Positions 1 through 7,797 of a DNA stretch of 64,000 nt are shown here, piece after piece. The notes below the pieces were generated by a model, which searched no databases, had not been told where the DNA came from, and saw only the letters and a list, made by a program, of their open reading frames with translations. Position 1 is the first letter of the stretch. Every line of letters starts with the position of its first letter. Origin of the DNA: DSAD01 sp036825155 (lineage in GTDB: Bacteria; Desulfobacterota; Desulfomonilia; UBA1062); NCBI GenBank assembly GCA_036825155.1, contig DAISYU010000006.1, positions 1 to 64,000 on the forward strand. Reading direction: 5' to 3'. A program made the position numbers and the translations under genes.

Positions 1-957
1 GCGAGCAGGTACCGTATCCTCCAGTACATCCCGTTTTTTGAACAAAACGGTATGCGCTGCAAGGTGCTGGACTTTCCTCGTTCAGCTATGGAGTACCTTA
101 TGCTCTTATGGATGCTCCCTCGATATGACTGTGTTTTTGTGCAGAGGAAACGCTTCCATTTTCCTTTCCTTCAGGTCTTCAGACAGCGGGCCAAAAGGAT
201 CGTATACGATCTTGACGATGCCGTAATGTACAAAAACTCTCTGGCCCGTTCTCCCTATTCAAAGACTCGGCAGCGACGTTTTGCAAACATGGTGGAGCTC
301 TGTGATGCAATCATTGCAGGCAATACCTTTCTCGCGGATAAGACGATGCCATATAACAGCAACGTTGTGGTGATCCCGACCTCAATTCCTGTTTCGCGCT
401 ACAGTCTGAAAGAGTATCCTGCAGCAAAAGAGCAGGTAACCATCGGGTGGATTGGCGATCACGGGAGCATCCATTACCTGGAAAAGATGCGCGATGTCTT
501 TGAAGAGATAGGGAGACGTTTCCCCGGCAGGGTGGAACTCAAGATCATCTGTGATGTGTTCTTCGACTGTACTCATATCCCGGTGAGAAAGGTGCAGTGG
601 ACGAGTGAGACAGAGGTTGAAGAGCTCAAGGATATCGACATCGGAGTAATGCCGCTCGTGGATGATCTCTGGTCATGGGGCAAGTGCGGTCTGAAGATCC
701 TGCAGTATTACGGTGTCGGCGTACCCGCTGTATGCACTCCGGTCGGTGTCAATAGAGATGTGGTAAAGAACGGGGGAAGCGGTTTGTGGGCGATGAGCCA
801 TGAAGAGTGGATCGATGCCTTGGCCACCCTCGTGGAGAACCCGCAGTTGCGGGAAGATATGGGTCTGGAGGGTAGAGCTATTCTGGAGCAGGGGTATACA
901 AAAGAAGTCAATGAATCTAAGATCCTTGGCTGTCTGGTTGGCCGGGAACACCTTTAA
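1..957 (+). CDS. GT4-type glycosyltransferase, 5' end outside window
   Basis: The reading frame is open to the left edge, and the first visible residues (ASRYRILQYIPFFEQNG) match the donor-proximal start of GT-B fold family 4 glycosyltransferases, so the true start lies upstream and the ATG at 52 is internal. 318 residues are visible. The C-terminal Rossmann half is clear: a beta-strand with IGWIGDHGSIHYL near residue 145, DIGVMPL near 210 and the GLKILQYYGVGVPAV segment that binds the nucleotide-sugar in this fold. Likely role is sugar transfer during cell-surface polysaccharide assembly, on the cytoplasmic face. Acceptor and donor cannot be read from the sequence. Its 3' end overlaps the convergent acyltransferase gene by 41 bases. 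Confidence 0.85.
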   Translation, partial: ASRYRILQYIPFFEQNGMRCKVLDFPRSAMEYLMLLWMLPRYDCVFVQRKRFHFPFLQVFRQRAKRIVYDLDDAVMYKNSLARSPYSKTRQRRFANMVELCDAIIAGNTFLADKTMPYNSNVVVIPTSIPVSRYSLKEYPAAKEQVTIGWIGDHGSIHYLEKMRDVFEEIGRRFPGRVELKIICDVFFDCTHIPVRKVQWTSETEVEELKDIDIGVMPLVDDLWSWGKCGLKILQYYGVGVPAVCTPVGVNRDVVKNGGSGLWAMSHEEWIDALATLVENPQLREDMGLEGRAILEQGYTKEVNESKILGCLVGREHL

Positions 958-1519
958 CCCATTGTCCACGTTCAGTATCAAAGTGTTTGACGATCCGTGC
1001 AGGGGCTCCGACTGCGACACAATAATCCGGTATGACACTATTAACCACAGAGTTAGCACCTATTACACAGTTTTTCCCGATTGATGCACCGGCTATTATG
1101 GCCGCATTGTATCCTATCCATGAACCCGACCCTATCTCGATGGGTTCAGTCGAAGTTACTGGCTGATCAATTACCGGCACTGTTATATCTGAGTACTCGT
1201 GGCTATGATCCTGGATAAGGACGTTCGGTGCAAAAAGGACCTTGTTCCCGATGACGATTTTTGTCTGAGCGCCTATGAAACAGCGATCAGAGATGTGTGT
1301 CCCATTTCCTATGATGATGAGCGGATCCTTCTGATTCTTTGTTTTTGGATGGGCATAGAGGGTTGTATCGTGTCTGAATGTAACGTTGTTTCCCACCCAT
1401 ACGAGATGGGGTCTGTTTATTATGACCTTATCCAGAAACTGGCATCCATGGCCGAGGTGGGCAAGCCTGATCTTCAGATACACCTTCTGGAGAGGTCTTT
1501 TAAATCTTGTGAACCTCAT
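917..1519 (-). CDS. Hexapeptide-repeat acyltransferase (WbbJ/LbH type)
   Basis: 200 residues with the left-handed beta-helix pattern of repeated [LIV]-G-x4 hexads, for example IIIGNGTHISDRCFIGA and later IGSGSWIGYNAAIIAGASIG. The catalytic-type histidines sit in IQDHSHEY near residue 108, as in maltose/galactoside O-acetyltransferases and WbbJ proteins. It ends with the family's typical VGAPARIVK segment. Expected reaction is acetyl transfer from acetyl-CoA to a sugar hydroxyl or amine of a surface glycan. It lies in a polysaccharide gene group but on the opposite strand, and its 3' end overlaps the GT4 gene. Exact substrate unknown. Confidence 0.88.
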   Translation of the reverse strand: MRFTRFKRPLQKVYLKIRLAHLGHGCQFLDKVIINRPHLVWVGNNVTFRHDTTLYAHPKTKNQKDPLIIIGNGTHISDRCFIGAQTKIVIGNKVLFAPNVLIQDHSHEYSDITVPVIDQPVTSTEPIEIGSGSWIGYNAAIIAGASIGKNCVIGANSVVNSVIPDYCVAVGAPARIVKHFDTERGQWVKGVPGQPDSQGS

Positions 1520-1627
1520 TTGTCGGGCCTCTGTATTGATAACTGATTGTCATAACTACCATTTTAACTTTGACAAACGCAAGCATTTTGCTACTATTCA
1601 TTGCACATAACAAATGGTGGAGCCTCA

Positions 1628-1747
1628 ATGAACTATAGGGTATATTGGTTTGCTCCATACGAAAGACAAGGACTCGTAGGGTGGAGAATGTGGTTGCCGG
1701 TGACTGCTCCAGCCATTATGATGGAAGTGAGGAATGAGCTAAAATGA
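1628..1747 (+). CDS. Possible 39-residue ORF coupled to the GT2 gene
   Basis: An ATG preceded by GGTGGAG opens 39 codons that end in an ATGA overlap with the next glycosyltransferase start, the arrangement of translationally coupled genes. The peptide begins MNYRVYWFAPYERQ, which loosely resembles the N-terminus of GT4 glycosyltransferases, so it may be the remnant of a deleted transferase or a leader ORF. No family assignment is possible. It may also be chance. Confidence 0.3.
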   Translation: MNYRVYWFAPYERQGLVGWRMWLPVTAPAIMMEVRNELK

Positions 1748-2616
1748 TAAAGGTCAGTATCATCATTCCGGTATATAATGTTGAACGTTTCGTTGCAGCC
1801 TCCATACAATCGGCTTTGGATCAGACCCTGGAAAACAAGGAGATCATCGTCATTAATGACGGGTCAACAGATGGTTCAGAGAGAGAAATCATGAGATTCA
1901 AAGACCGTATAGTATATATTCGCCAGGATAATACGGGAGTCGCAGCTGCTCGAAACGTCGGAATAAGGGCTGCGAAAGGCGAATATATTGCATTTTTTGA
2001 TGCAGATGATGTGTTCAGGCCGGACAAGGTGGAGAAACAGGCATCGTTTCTGGATAACCACCCGGATTATTGTATGGTATATTCCGGATATTCACGGATT
2101 AATGAGGAGGGGGATACTCTCCCGCCTAAAGATATGCGTGTACATGTCGGTGATATCTTCCCTCAGGTATTTATGAGGTGTTTTATAGCCCCATCCATGG
2201 TTCTGTGCAGAAAACAAGTATTGTTTGATATTGGATTGTTCCAAACAAAATATTCTGCGGAGGATTACGACCTGTTCTTGAAAATATCGATGCAGGGAAA
2301 AATCGGCTATATCCCAGAACCTTTGACTCAATATCGGGTAAGACAGGGAAGCCTTTCAAAAATTGCCCAGTCGACGCCCGCACTGCAGGCAAAGGAACTC
2401 CTGGATCAATATAAAGACTATCTTTTGGAGAATTACCCGTTGGGATGGTGGTATTACCGGAGACGGATGTCTAAAATTTACCGAGAGCTTGCAAGGGTTT
2501 ACCGTGATACCGGGCAGAATAAGGACATGGTGAAAGTATTAAAAAAATCAATCAGATTCTATCCATTCAGGCTGGATGTTTGGCAGATGTATCTCGGTAC
2601 TTTTCTGTATAAGTAA
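1744..2616 (+). CDS. GT2 family glycosyltransferase
   Basis: 290 residues with a GT-A fold. The N-terminus KVSIIIPVYNVERFV is the family 2 signature, followed by NDGSTDGS and the metal-binding DxD motif in FFDADD near residue 84. EDYDLFLKIS near residue 182 supplies the ED acid pair typical of inverting GT2 enzymes. The C-terminal 60 residues, rich in R, K and Y, probably contact the membrane or the acceptor. It should add one sugar to a lipid-linked glycan intermediate at the cytoplasmic membrane. It starts in an ATGA overlap with a short upstream ORF and is followed after 78 bases by a methyltransferase in the same direction. Confidence 0.9.
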   Translation: MIKVSIIIPVYNVERFVAASIQSALDQTLENKEIIVINDGSTDGSEREIMRFKDRIVYIRQDNTGVAAARNVGIRAAKGEYIAFFDADDVFRPDKVEKQASFLDNHPDYCMVYSGYSRINEEGDTLPPKDMRVHVGDIFPQVFMRCFIAPSMVLCRKQVLFDIGLFQTKYSAEDYDLFLKISMQGKIGYIPEPLTQYRVRQGSLSKIAQSTPALQAKELLDQYKDYLLENYPLGWWYYRRRMSKIYRELARVYRDTGQNKDMVKVLKKSIRFYPFRLDVWQMYLGTFLYK

Positions 2617-2694
2617 ATACGTGGGATGTGGATCTGCCATATCAGAATTCCGGGAAATTTAATTTGTATGAAAATATTATGATGGAAAGGTGCC

Positions 2695-3411
2695 ATGGGT
2701 AAGAGAGACGATTTGTACGATAATGAAGCTGTGCTACCCAAGGCGCGAAGCACTATATATAAGACAATAATCGACTGGTTTCAGACACAGAAATCCGGGA
2801 AGATCCTGGATGCCCCGGCAGGCCCCGGACATATGAATATGAAACTGAGAGATATGGGACATGATGTAGTAGCTGGAGAGATTGAACCCCACATCTTTAA
2901 GGTGCCTGATCTGGAATGTATTTTCTGTGACCTCAATACCGGGATAGATGCGCCTGACGACTCGTTTGATTATGTATGCTGTGTCGATGGATTGGAGCAC
3001 ATGACCAATCCGTATAAGGCGGTAGAAGAATTCTCACGGGTGCTCAGGGAGGACGGATATGGAAATTTCAGTATCCCGAACTACTCGAATATTGAAAAAA
3101 GGATAAAATTCTTCTGGAATGGTTTCCTGACGAAACCGGTCAGGGACGAACACTTTGAACAGGACGGGAGGAATCTGTTTAATCTGCATAATTCTCCGTT
3201 AACCATTACCTTGATTGAATTCATGTTCAGGATCAACAACCTGGAGATTATCGAGATAAAAAGAAACGCTGTAAAACCCAAGCAGTATCTTCTGCTCCCG
3301 CTCGTAGTATTCATGAAGTTCATGGCGGGATGTTCTTCTAAACGATCTCAAAGTAAATATCGGTATGATCTGACCCTTCATAATAATGTCATTGGGGGGG
3401 GAATAATCTGA
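2695..3411 (+). CDS. Class I SAM-dependent methyltransferase
   Basis: 238 residues. Motif I is KILDAPAGPGHMNMKL near residue 35, with DAPAGPG as the SAM-binding loop, followed by the acidic residue in AGEIEP that should bind the ribose. DSFDYVCCVDGLEHM near 90 is the motif IV/post-motif pattern of Methyltransf_11 proteins. It lies 78 bases after a GT2 gene, so a role in capping or decorating a glycan or lipid precursor is plausible but inferred. An RBS (GGAAAGG) precedes the ATG. The C-terminal 40 residues are basic and could bind membrane. Substrate unknown. Confidence 0.85.
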   Translation: MGKRDDLYDNEAVLPKARSTIYKTIIDWFQTQKSGKILDAPAGPGHMNMKLRDMGHDVVAGEIEPHIFKVPDLECIFCDLNTGIDAPDDSFDYVCCVDGLEHMTNPYKAVEEFSRVLREDGYGNFSIPNYSNIEKRIKFFWNGFLTKPVRDEHFEQDGRNLFNLHNSPLTITLIEFMFRINNLEIIEIKRNAVKPKQYLLLPLVVFMKFMAGCSSKRSQSKYRYDLTLHNNVIGGGII

Positions 3412-3550
3412 TCTTTATAACGAGAAAGAAAAAAGTATTGAGTTCGGGAAAGGTGCTTCCTGCCGGCGTCCAGCTTTATCCATGAAGGGGGCCTCAAGTA
3501 TTTCTTTACAAGGTATAATCGAGGTGATTGAAATCTAATCTGTAAGAAGG

Positions 3551-4348
3551 GTGGCTGCCATCTCCTTGTCTCTCAGCGTTTTTCTTCTGCTGTCAGGATG
3601 CAGCACCATGAGCAATGGAAGGTGCTGGGGGGAAGATGTCACCCTCACACCAGGCTGGAAGAAAATCTGTGAGTCCGCCTATAGTGCGGCAACTTCTCCC
3701 CTGGTCTTCATCCCGGCCGTTGCGGCACTGCTCCTCCAGATTGACGATGCCGACGAGAGACTCTCGGACTGGGCGTCGGAACACACACCCATTGCCGGTT
3801 CGAATCACCGAGCAGAACAATTGAGCAAGGACTTGCGTTCCGTATCTTCGTATGCCTTTTATCTCAGCCTCCTGGCCACTCCGAGCGGCAACGATCCGAT
3901 AATGTGGGGAACCTCGAAGATGAAAGGTGCTGCCGTACAGGGGGGTACAGCCTTCCTGAGTAACCATCTCGTCAATACAATGAAGGATACAGTGGGGAGA
4001 GAGCGACCGGACAAGAGTGATGATAAGAGCTTTCCCTCGGGCATGTCGTCCAGCGCTGCTGTGTTCACCTGTTTCGCCGCCAGAAATATCAATACGATGA
4101 ATATGCCTGATCCGGCCAAGACAGGGCTTAATTTGGTAATGCATGCTCTGCCGTATGCCGTTGCCTGGGAGAGGGTTGAGGCAAAGTCCCACTAACCGTC
4201 AGATGTGCTTGCAGGTATCTCGCTAAGCTACTTTATGGGTTCATTCTTCCACGACTCGTTCATGGGGATCGATGGAGAAATGAGCGGTACGCCTGTTGTC
4301 AGGTTTTATGGCAGAGAAATGTACATAGGTTATTTTTGGAGGTTCTAA
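3551..4348 (+). pseudogene. PAP2-family phosphatase lipoprotein, interrupted by a stop codon
   Basis: The protein begins with a lipoprotein signal (SVFLLLSGCS) and carries the three PAP2 phosphatase motifs: KDTVGRERPD, then FPSGM where PSGH is expected, then RVEAKSH followed by an in-frame TAA at 4193-4195 and PSDVLAGISL. In intact relatives the last motif reads HYPSDVLAG, so the stop falls where Tyr (TAC/TAT) belongs. Translation after the stop stays in frame for 50 codons and ends GYFWRF at a second TAA, a plausible natural C-terminus. The motif 2 His is also replaced by Met. The gene therefore looks decayed, although sequencing error cannot be excluded for the single stop. GTG is the only reasonable start because an in-frame stop lies just upstream. 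Confidence 0.75.
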
Positions 4349-4474
4349 GAATCCAGCCAATGTCAGGATAGAGCACGGAGATTGGCACATTGTTGCTGCT
4401 CCGGTCAAAACCATCCATCCTTTGGAACCGGTAAACGGGGTGATCGGGCAGCAGGGCACCGCATCTTCCTTCGT

Positions 4475-5173
4475 TCATCCAGCGGACGGGGAAGCGGTAA
4501 CATTCTTACCTTTGAGGAGCCTTCGTGCAAAGATAGATATGACGAGCAGCACGGTGGCAAGGATAATCTGGAACATGTTTCCCTTCATTCCGCCGCTGCC
4601 GAAGGTGGCGAATACCACGGCCAGGGGGATGAACCCGAGAGAGGAGGCGGTAATAAACGGCACAAAGGGGACCACGCAGCTGCCGCAGAGCAGGTTCATG
4701 AGCGTGGAGTTGGAAAACGGGAACAGCCTCCCATAGAGCACCCACCAGAACGCATTGTCCTGGAACCTGGTGCGCCATACCTTCAGGGTATCCCCCACCC
4801 GCCGCTCCACCACGTGGGAGAGGAAGGTTTTTCCTGCCCAGTACACGGCAGAGGCACCGAGCAGCGATGCGATCACGGAGAGAACCGTGCCCATGAAAGC
4901 CCCGTATATGATGCCCCCTAACGCACTTATCCAGAGACGTGGCACCCCGAGAGCTATAATGCCGCCTCCGGCCAGGATAAAGACGATCAGTGATACTATC
5001 CGCCCGGAGAGCCCGTGACCTCCCTGCAGCAGGCTGCGGACGGTCTCGATGTCAAAGATCATGTCCCTGACAGCGGGATTTTTCAGAGCAAGGGCCATGG
5101 CGGTAAAGAAAGTAACCAGGGCCAGAATGAGGAAGAGATCCCCGAACAGTTTTTTATCGTATTTCAGGTCCAT
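4475..5173 (-). CDS. TVP38/TMEM64 (DedA-like) membrane protein
   Basis: 232 residues starting at MDLKYDKKLFGD. I prefer this ATG over an in-frame one 66 bases upstream because it follows a purine-rich site and removes a non-membrane-like N-terminus. Five or so hydrophobic segments are visible, beginning LFLILALVTFFTAMALAL. The SNARE-associated/VTT core is marked by the glycine-rich stretch RLWISALGGIIYGAFMGTVL and GRLFPFSNSTLMNLLCG. This family is thought to move lipids or undecaprenyl carriers across membranes. The start lies 20 bases inside the 3' end of the upstream GT2 gene, so the two are probably coupled and may act on the same lipid-linked sugar. Confidence 0.85.
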   Translation of the reverse strand: MDLKYDKKLFGDLFLILALVTFFTAMALALKNPAVRDMIFDIETVRSLLQGGHGLSGRIVSLIVFILAGGGIIALGVPRLWISALGGIIYGAFMGTVLSVIASLLGASAVYWAGKTFLSHVVERRVGDTLKVWRTRFQDNAFWWVLYGRLFPFSNSTLMNLLCGSCVVPFVPFITASSLGFIPLAVVFATFGSGGMKGNMFQIILATVLLVISIFARRLLKGKNVTASPSAG

Positions 5174-5906
5174 TGTTTTCTCTTGAGGTGTAGCGAAGGG
5201 CGCGTCTGCCCAGCCAGAAAACCCCGGCCAGATCTGCAATACCGACCCAGAGGCGGCTGTTTATGCCGCCGCCGTACTTGCTGGTTCCATGTTGTCTCGG
5301 GCGGTGACTGACCGGTATCTCGGACACTCTGTACCCGGCCATGATAAAAAGGGCAGGGAAGAAGCGGTGGGCGTTTTTGAAAAACCTGATATGGTGCAGG
5401 CAGGCGCGGCGGAATACACGCAGGGAACACCCGACATCGGTGATGTTGTCTCCCAGCACCGCCGAACGGGTCCGGTTTGCAATGCGGCTGGAGATGCGCC
5501 GGATGAAATTGTCGGCCCGCCGCATCCGTATGCCGCACATCATGTCCAGCCCCTGCTCCTTCAGTGCCGCAAGCAGCCGGGGGATGTCCCCGGGGTCGTT
5601 CTGCCCGTCACCGTCCAGGGTGGCGATAAATTCGCCGTGTGCCGCATCAAATCCTGCCTGAAGCGCCGCTGATTGTCCGCTGTTGGGAGTGATGTGCACG
5701 GCGCGGAACCCATTGCGGGTTTGTACCATCTCGTCCATGATCTCTCCGGTCCTGTCGGCGGATCCGTCATCCACCATGACAAGCTCCCAGGTGAGGTCGG
5801 GAAGAGCAGAGAGGACCTCCCGGACCTCCTCGCACACCGGCAGGATGGATTCTTCTTCGTTGTAAAAGGGAATAACGACACTTAGTTGGATTGCATCTTC
5901 TTTCAT
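5154..5906 (-). CDS. DPM1/ArnC-type GT2 glycosyltransferase
   Basis: 250 residues of the polyprenyl-phosphate glycosyltransferase type. LSVVIPFYNEEESI opens the GT-A fold, with VMVDDGSADRTGEIM near residue 43 and TLDGDGQNDP near 95 as the DxD region. RQHGTSKYGG near 208 is the conserved acceptor-side motif of dolichyl- or undecaprenyl-phosphate mannosyl/glucosyl transferases. The long C-terminal membrane segments of ArnC are missing, which fits the shorter DPM1 form. It should make a polyprenyl-phosphate sugar, and the ArnT-like enzyme encoded divergently next door is the kind of protein that uses such a donor. It is followed by the TVP38 gene with a 20-base overlap. Confidence 0.88.
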   Translation of the reverse strand: MKEDAIQLSVVIPFYNEEESILPVCEEVREVLSALPDLTWELVMVDDGSADRTGEIMDEMVQTRNGFRAVHITPNSGQSAALQAGFDAAHGEFIATLDGDGQNDPGDIPRLLAALKEQGLDMMCGIRMRRADNFIRRISSRIANRTRSAVLGDNITDVGCSLRVFRRACLHHIRFFKNAHRFFPALFIMAGYRVSEIPVSHRPRQHGTSKYGGGINSRLWVGIADLAGVFWLGRRALRYTSRENNGPEIR

Positions 5907-6076
5907 AAAACAACCCTTTATGGTATGATTGCCTCCACCTTAAAAACAATGGAGAGTATTTTCAACCGAAAAGTGGACATCGCTTCGCGAATCCGATATA
6001 CCTCAGCATGAAATTGCACAAGCAGATAAGCTGCTCAGCCCATAAACCGATCATCACGACGACAAGAGGATAGCTC

Positions 6077-7624
6077 ATGAAGAGTCTTGATAAAAACATC
6101 CTGTTTCTACTCACAGTCCTGTTCATATGCATCTTCCCTCATCACGACCTTACCTCTGTGAGCAACATGGAGGCGAGAAATTTCATTACCGCCCGCGAGA
6201 TTGTGGAGAACGGCTCATGGCTTCTCCCGACCATGAACGGAGAGGTGCGGATAGCCAAGCCCCCGCTGCCGACCTGGGTCACGGCACTGGCCATGATGGG
6301 GGCAGGGACCGATGCCAACCTCGCCGTGAACAGGATACCTGCCGGGATCTGCGCTGCCCTGCTCGCCCTGTTCGTGTTTCTTCTCGTCAGGAGGGTGACC
6401 GGCGATACCGACTTTGCCGTGACCGCCATGCTCGTGCTCGCTACAAGCTACCTGTTCATGTGGTCTGCCAGGAAGAATTCCTGGGACATCTATCCGCATG
6501 TGGCTATGGCAGGGGCCATATGGGCCATGCTTGAGGCCTTTATGCGGACCAGGGGCAAGAACTTCTACTTTTTCATATTCTCGATTCTTCTTTCGGTTTC
6601 CTTCTACAGCAAGGGGCCGGTGGCCTTCTGGGCCATGCTTGCGCCGTTCCTTGTGAGCTACTGCATTGTCTACGGCACGAAAGAGATCAGGGAAAACGCA
6701 CAGGGCCTCCTGTGGGGAGTCGGCCTGTGCGTGCTCCTCTCAGCAGCCTGGCCGGCGTACGTGTACATGAATACACCGCACGTGGCAACGGCCGTAGCGT
6801 CACAGGAGTCCTTCGCCTGGTTCACCGAACACACGCAGCCTTTCTGGTACTATCTGGCCCATCTGCAGTGGATAGCAGGGATCTGGCTGTTCTTTCTCCT
6901 CTATGGCCTCATCGCACCTTTTATAAGGAAAAGCTTCAGCCGGGAGGAGAAACTCTTTGTTTTCTGGTTCATCATGATCATTGTCTTTCTCTCCGTGATT
7001 CCGGAGAAAAAGATACGCTACCTCTTCCCTGCGGTTGTTCCGGGCTCAGTGATTTCCGCCATGGCAATACACCGCCTGCGCCAGGCCCGGGGGTGGTCAA
7101 GGATGGTGATCTACGGTGCCTTCAGCATCGTTTCGGGCCTTGGTTTCATCGCTGCTGCCGCTGCACTCGTCTATATCTCCGAAGGCAGCATTCCTGTCCT
7201 GCTCTCTGCCCTTCCTTTCGGCTTCACCGGGGGGGTGCTGCTCTACGGATTCTTCACCGGGAACACAAGGAATTCGCATATTGCCGTCATTGTCGGGATA
7301 TGCTTGTCGATTCTTCTCCTGCCCACGGCGGCAGCGGAATACAAACAGCAGGACAAAGCCGAGCTGTTCATGCACGTACGGCAGGATCCCGCTCTGAAGG
7401 ACCGGGCATTTTACTGTGTAGGGGATCTGGAATACGAGATCGTCTGGGCTGTGGGCAGGAAGGCCCCCCTGATCACCAAAGAGGAGATCGCCTCCCTCGC
7501 TTCGACCGGTACAGGCTATGCCCTGATCACCACGGAAGTGCTCGATTCAACCCCTTCCAGGATCAAGCTTGCGGAGACCATCAAAGCCAGGAAGAAGACC
7601 TATTATATCTACACCTCGTCGTGA
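6077..7624 (+). CDS. ArnT/PMT-like GT83 membrane glycosyltransferase
   Basis: 515 residues, integral membrane GT-C fold. The first loop holds the acidic pattern HHDLTSVSNMEARNFITAREIVENG, close to the ExxR-type catalytic loop of ArnT and yeast PMTs, followed by PLPTWVTALAMMG. About eleven hydrophobic helices follow, for example AVTAMLVLATSYLFMW and ILLSVSFYSKGPVAFWAML. It ends in a soluble tail of roughly 120 residues. Such enzymes move a sugar from a polyprenyl-phosphate donor onto lipid A or another acceptor on the periplasmic side. The divergent GT2 gene probably makes the donor. Acceptor and sugar are not determined. Part of the name comes from family knowledge rather than a diagnostic motif. 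Confidence 0.85.
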   Translation: MKSLDKNILFLLTVLFICIFPHHDLTSVSNMEARNFITAREIVENGSWLLPTMNGEVRIAKPPLPTWVTALAMMGAGTDANLAVNRIPAGICAALLALFVFLLVRRVTGDTDFAVTAMLVLATSYLFMWSARKNSWDIYPHVAMAGAIWAMLEAFMRTRGKNFYFFIFSILLSVSFYSKGPVAFWAMLAPFLVSYCIVYGTKEIRENAQGLLWGVGLCVLLSAAWPAYVYMNTPHVATAVASQESFAWFTEHTQPFWYYLAHLQWIAGIWLFFLLYGLIAPFIRKSFSREEKLFVFWFIMIIVFLSVIPEKKIRYLFPAVVPGSVISAMAIHRLRQARGWSRMVIYGAFSIVSGLGFIAAAAALVYISEGSIPVLLSALPFGFTGGVLLYGFFTGNTRNSHIAVIVGICLSILLLPTAAAEYKQQDKAELFMHVRQDPALKDRAFYCVGDLEYEIVWAVGRKAPLITKEEIASLASTGTGYALITTEVLDSTPSRIKLAETIKARKKTYYIYTSS

Positions 7625-7797
7625 TGATCGCCTGCACACAATACTATGGGATTGGTATACAAAAGCTGTGTAATCGGAAGAAAAATACGACGGTGTGGGA
7701 AATATTCTTCTCTGTGTACCGGTGGATTCAGCTCTGACGGGCGGCCTGCAGCTTATCTGCAGATGGGAGCCGTAACAGATCAGAACGAGATAAGAAG

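Noticed and set aside
4349..4470. Possible further frame-shifted continuation of the PAP2 gene
   Set aside because: A second frame reads on without stops, but the first frame ends naturally at GYFWRF and the later part overlaps the antisense of the TVP38 gene.
7740..7780. Short CTGCAG...CTGCAG palindrome between convergent genes
   Set aside because: Stem too short and no T tract for a terminator call.
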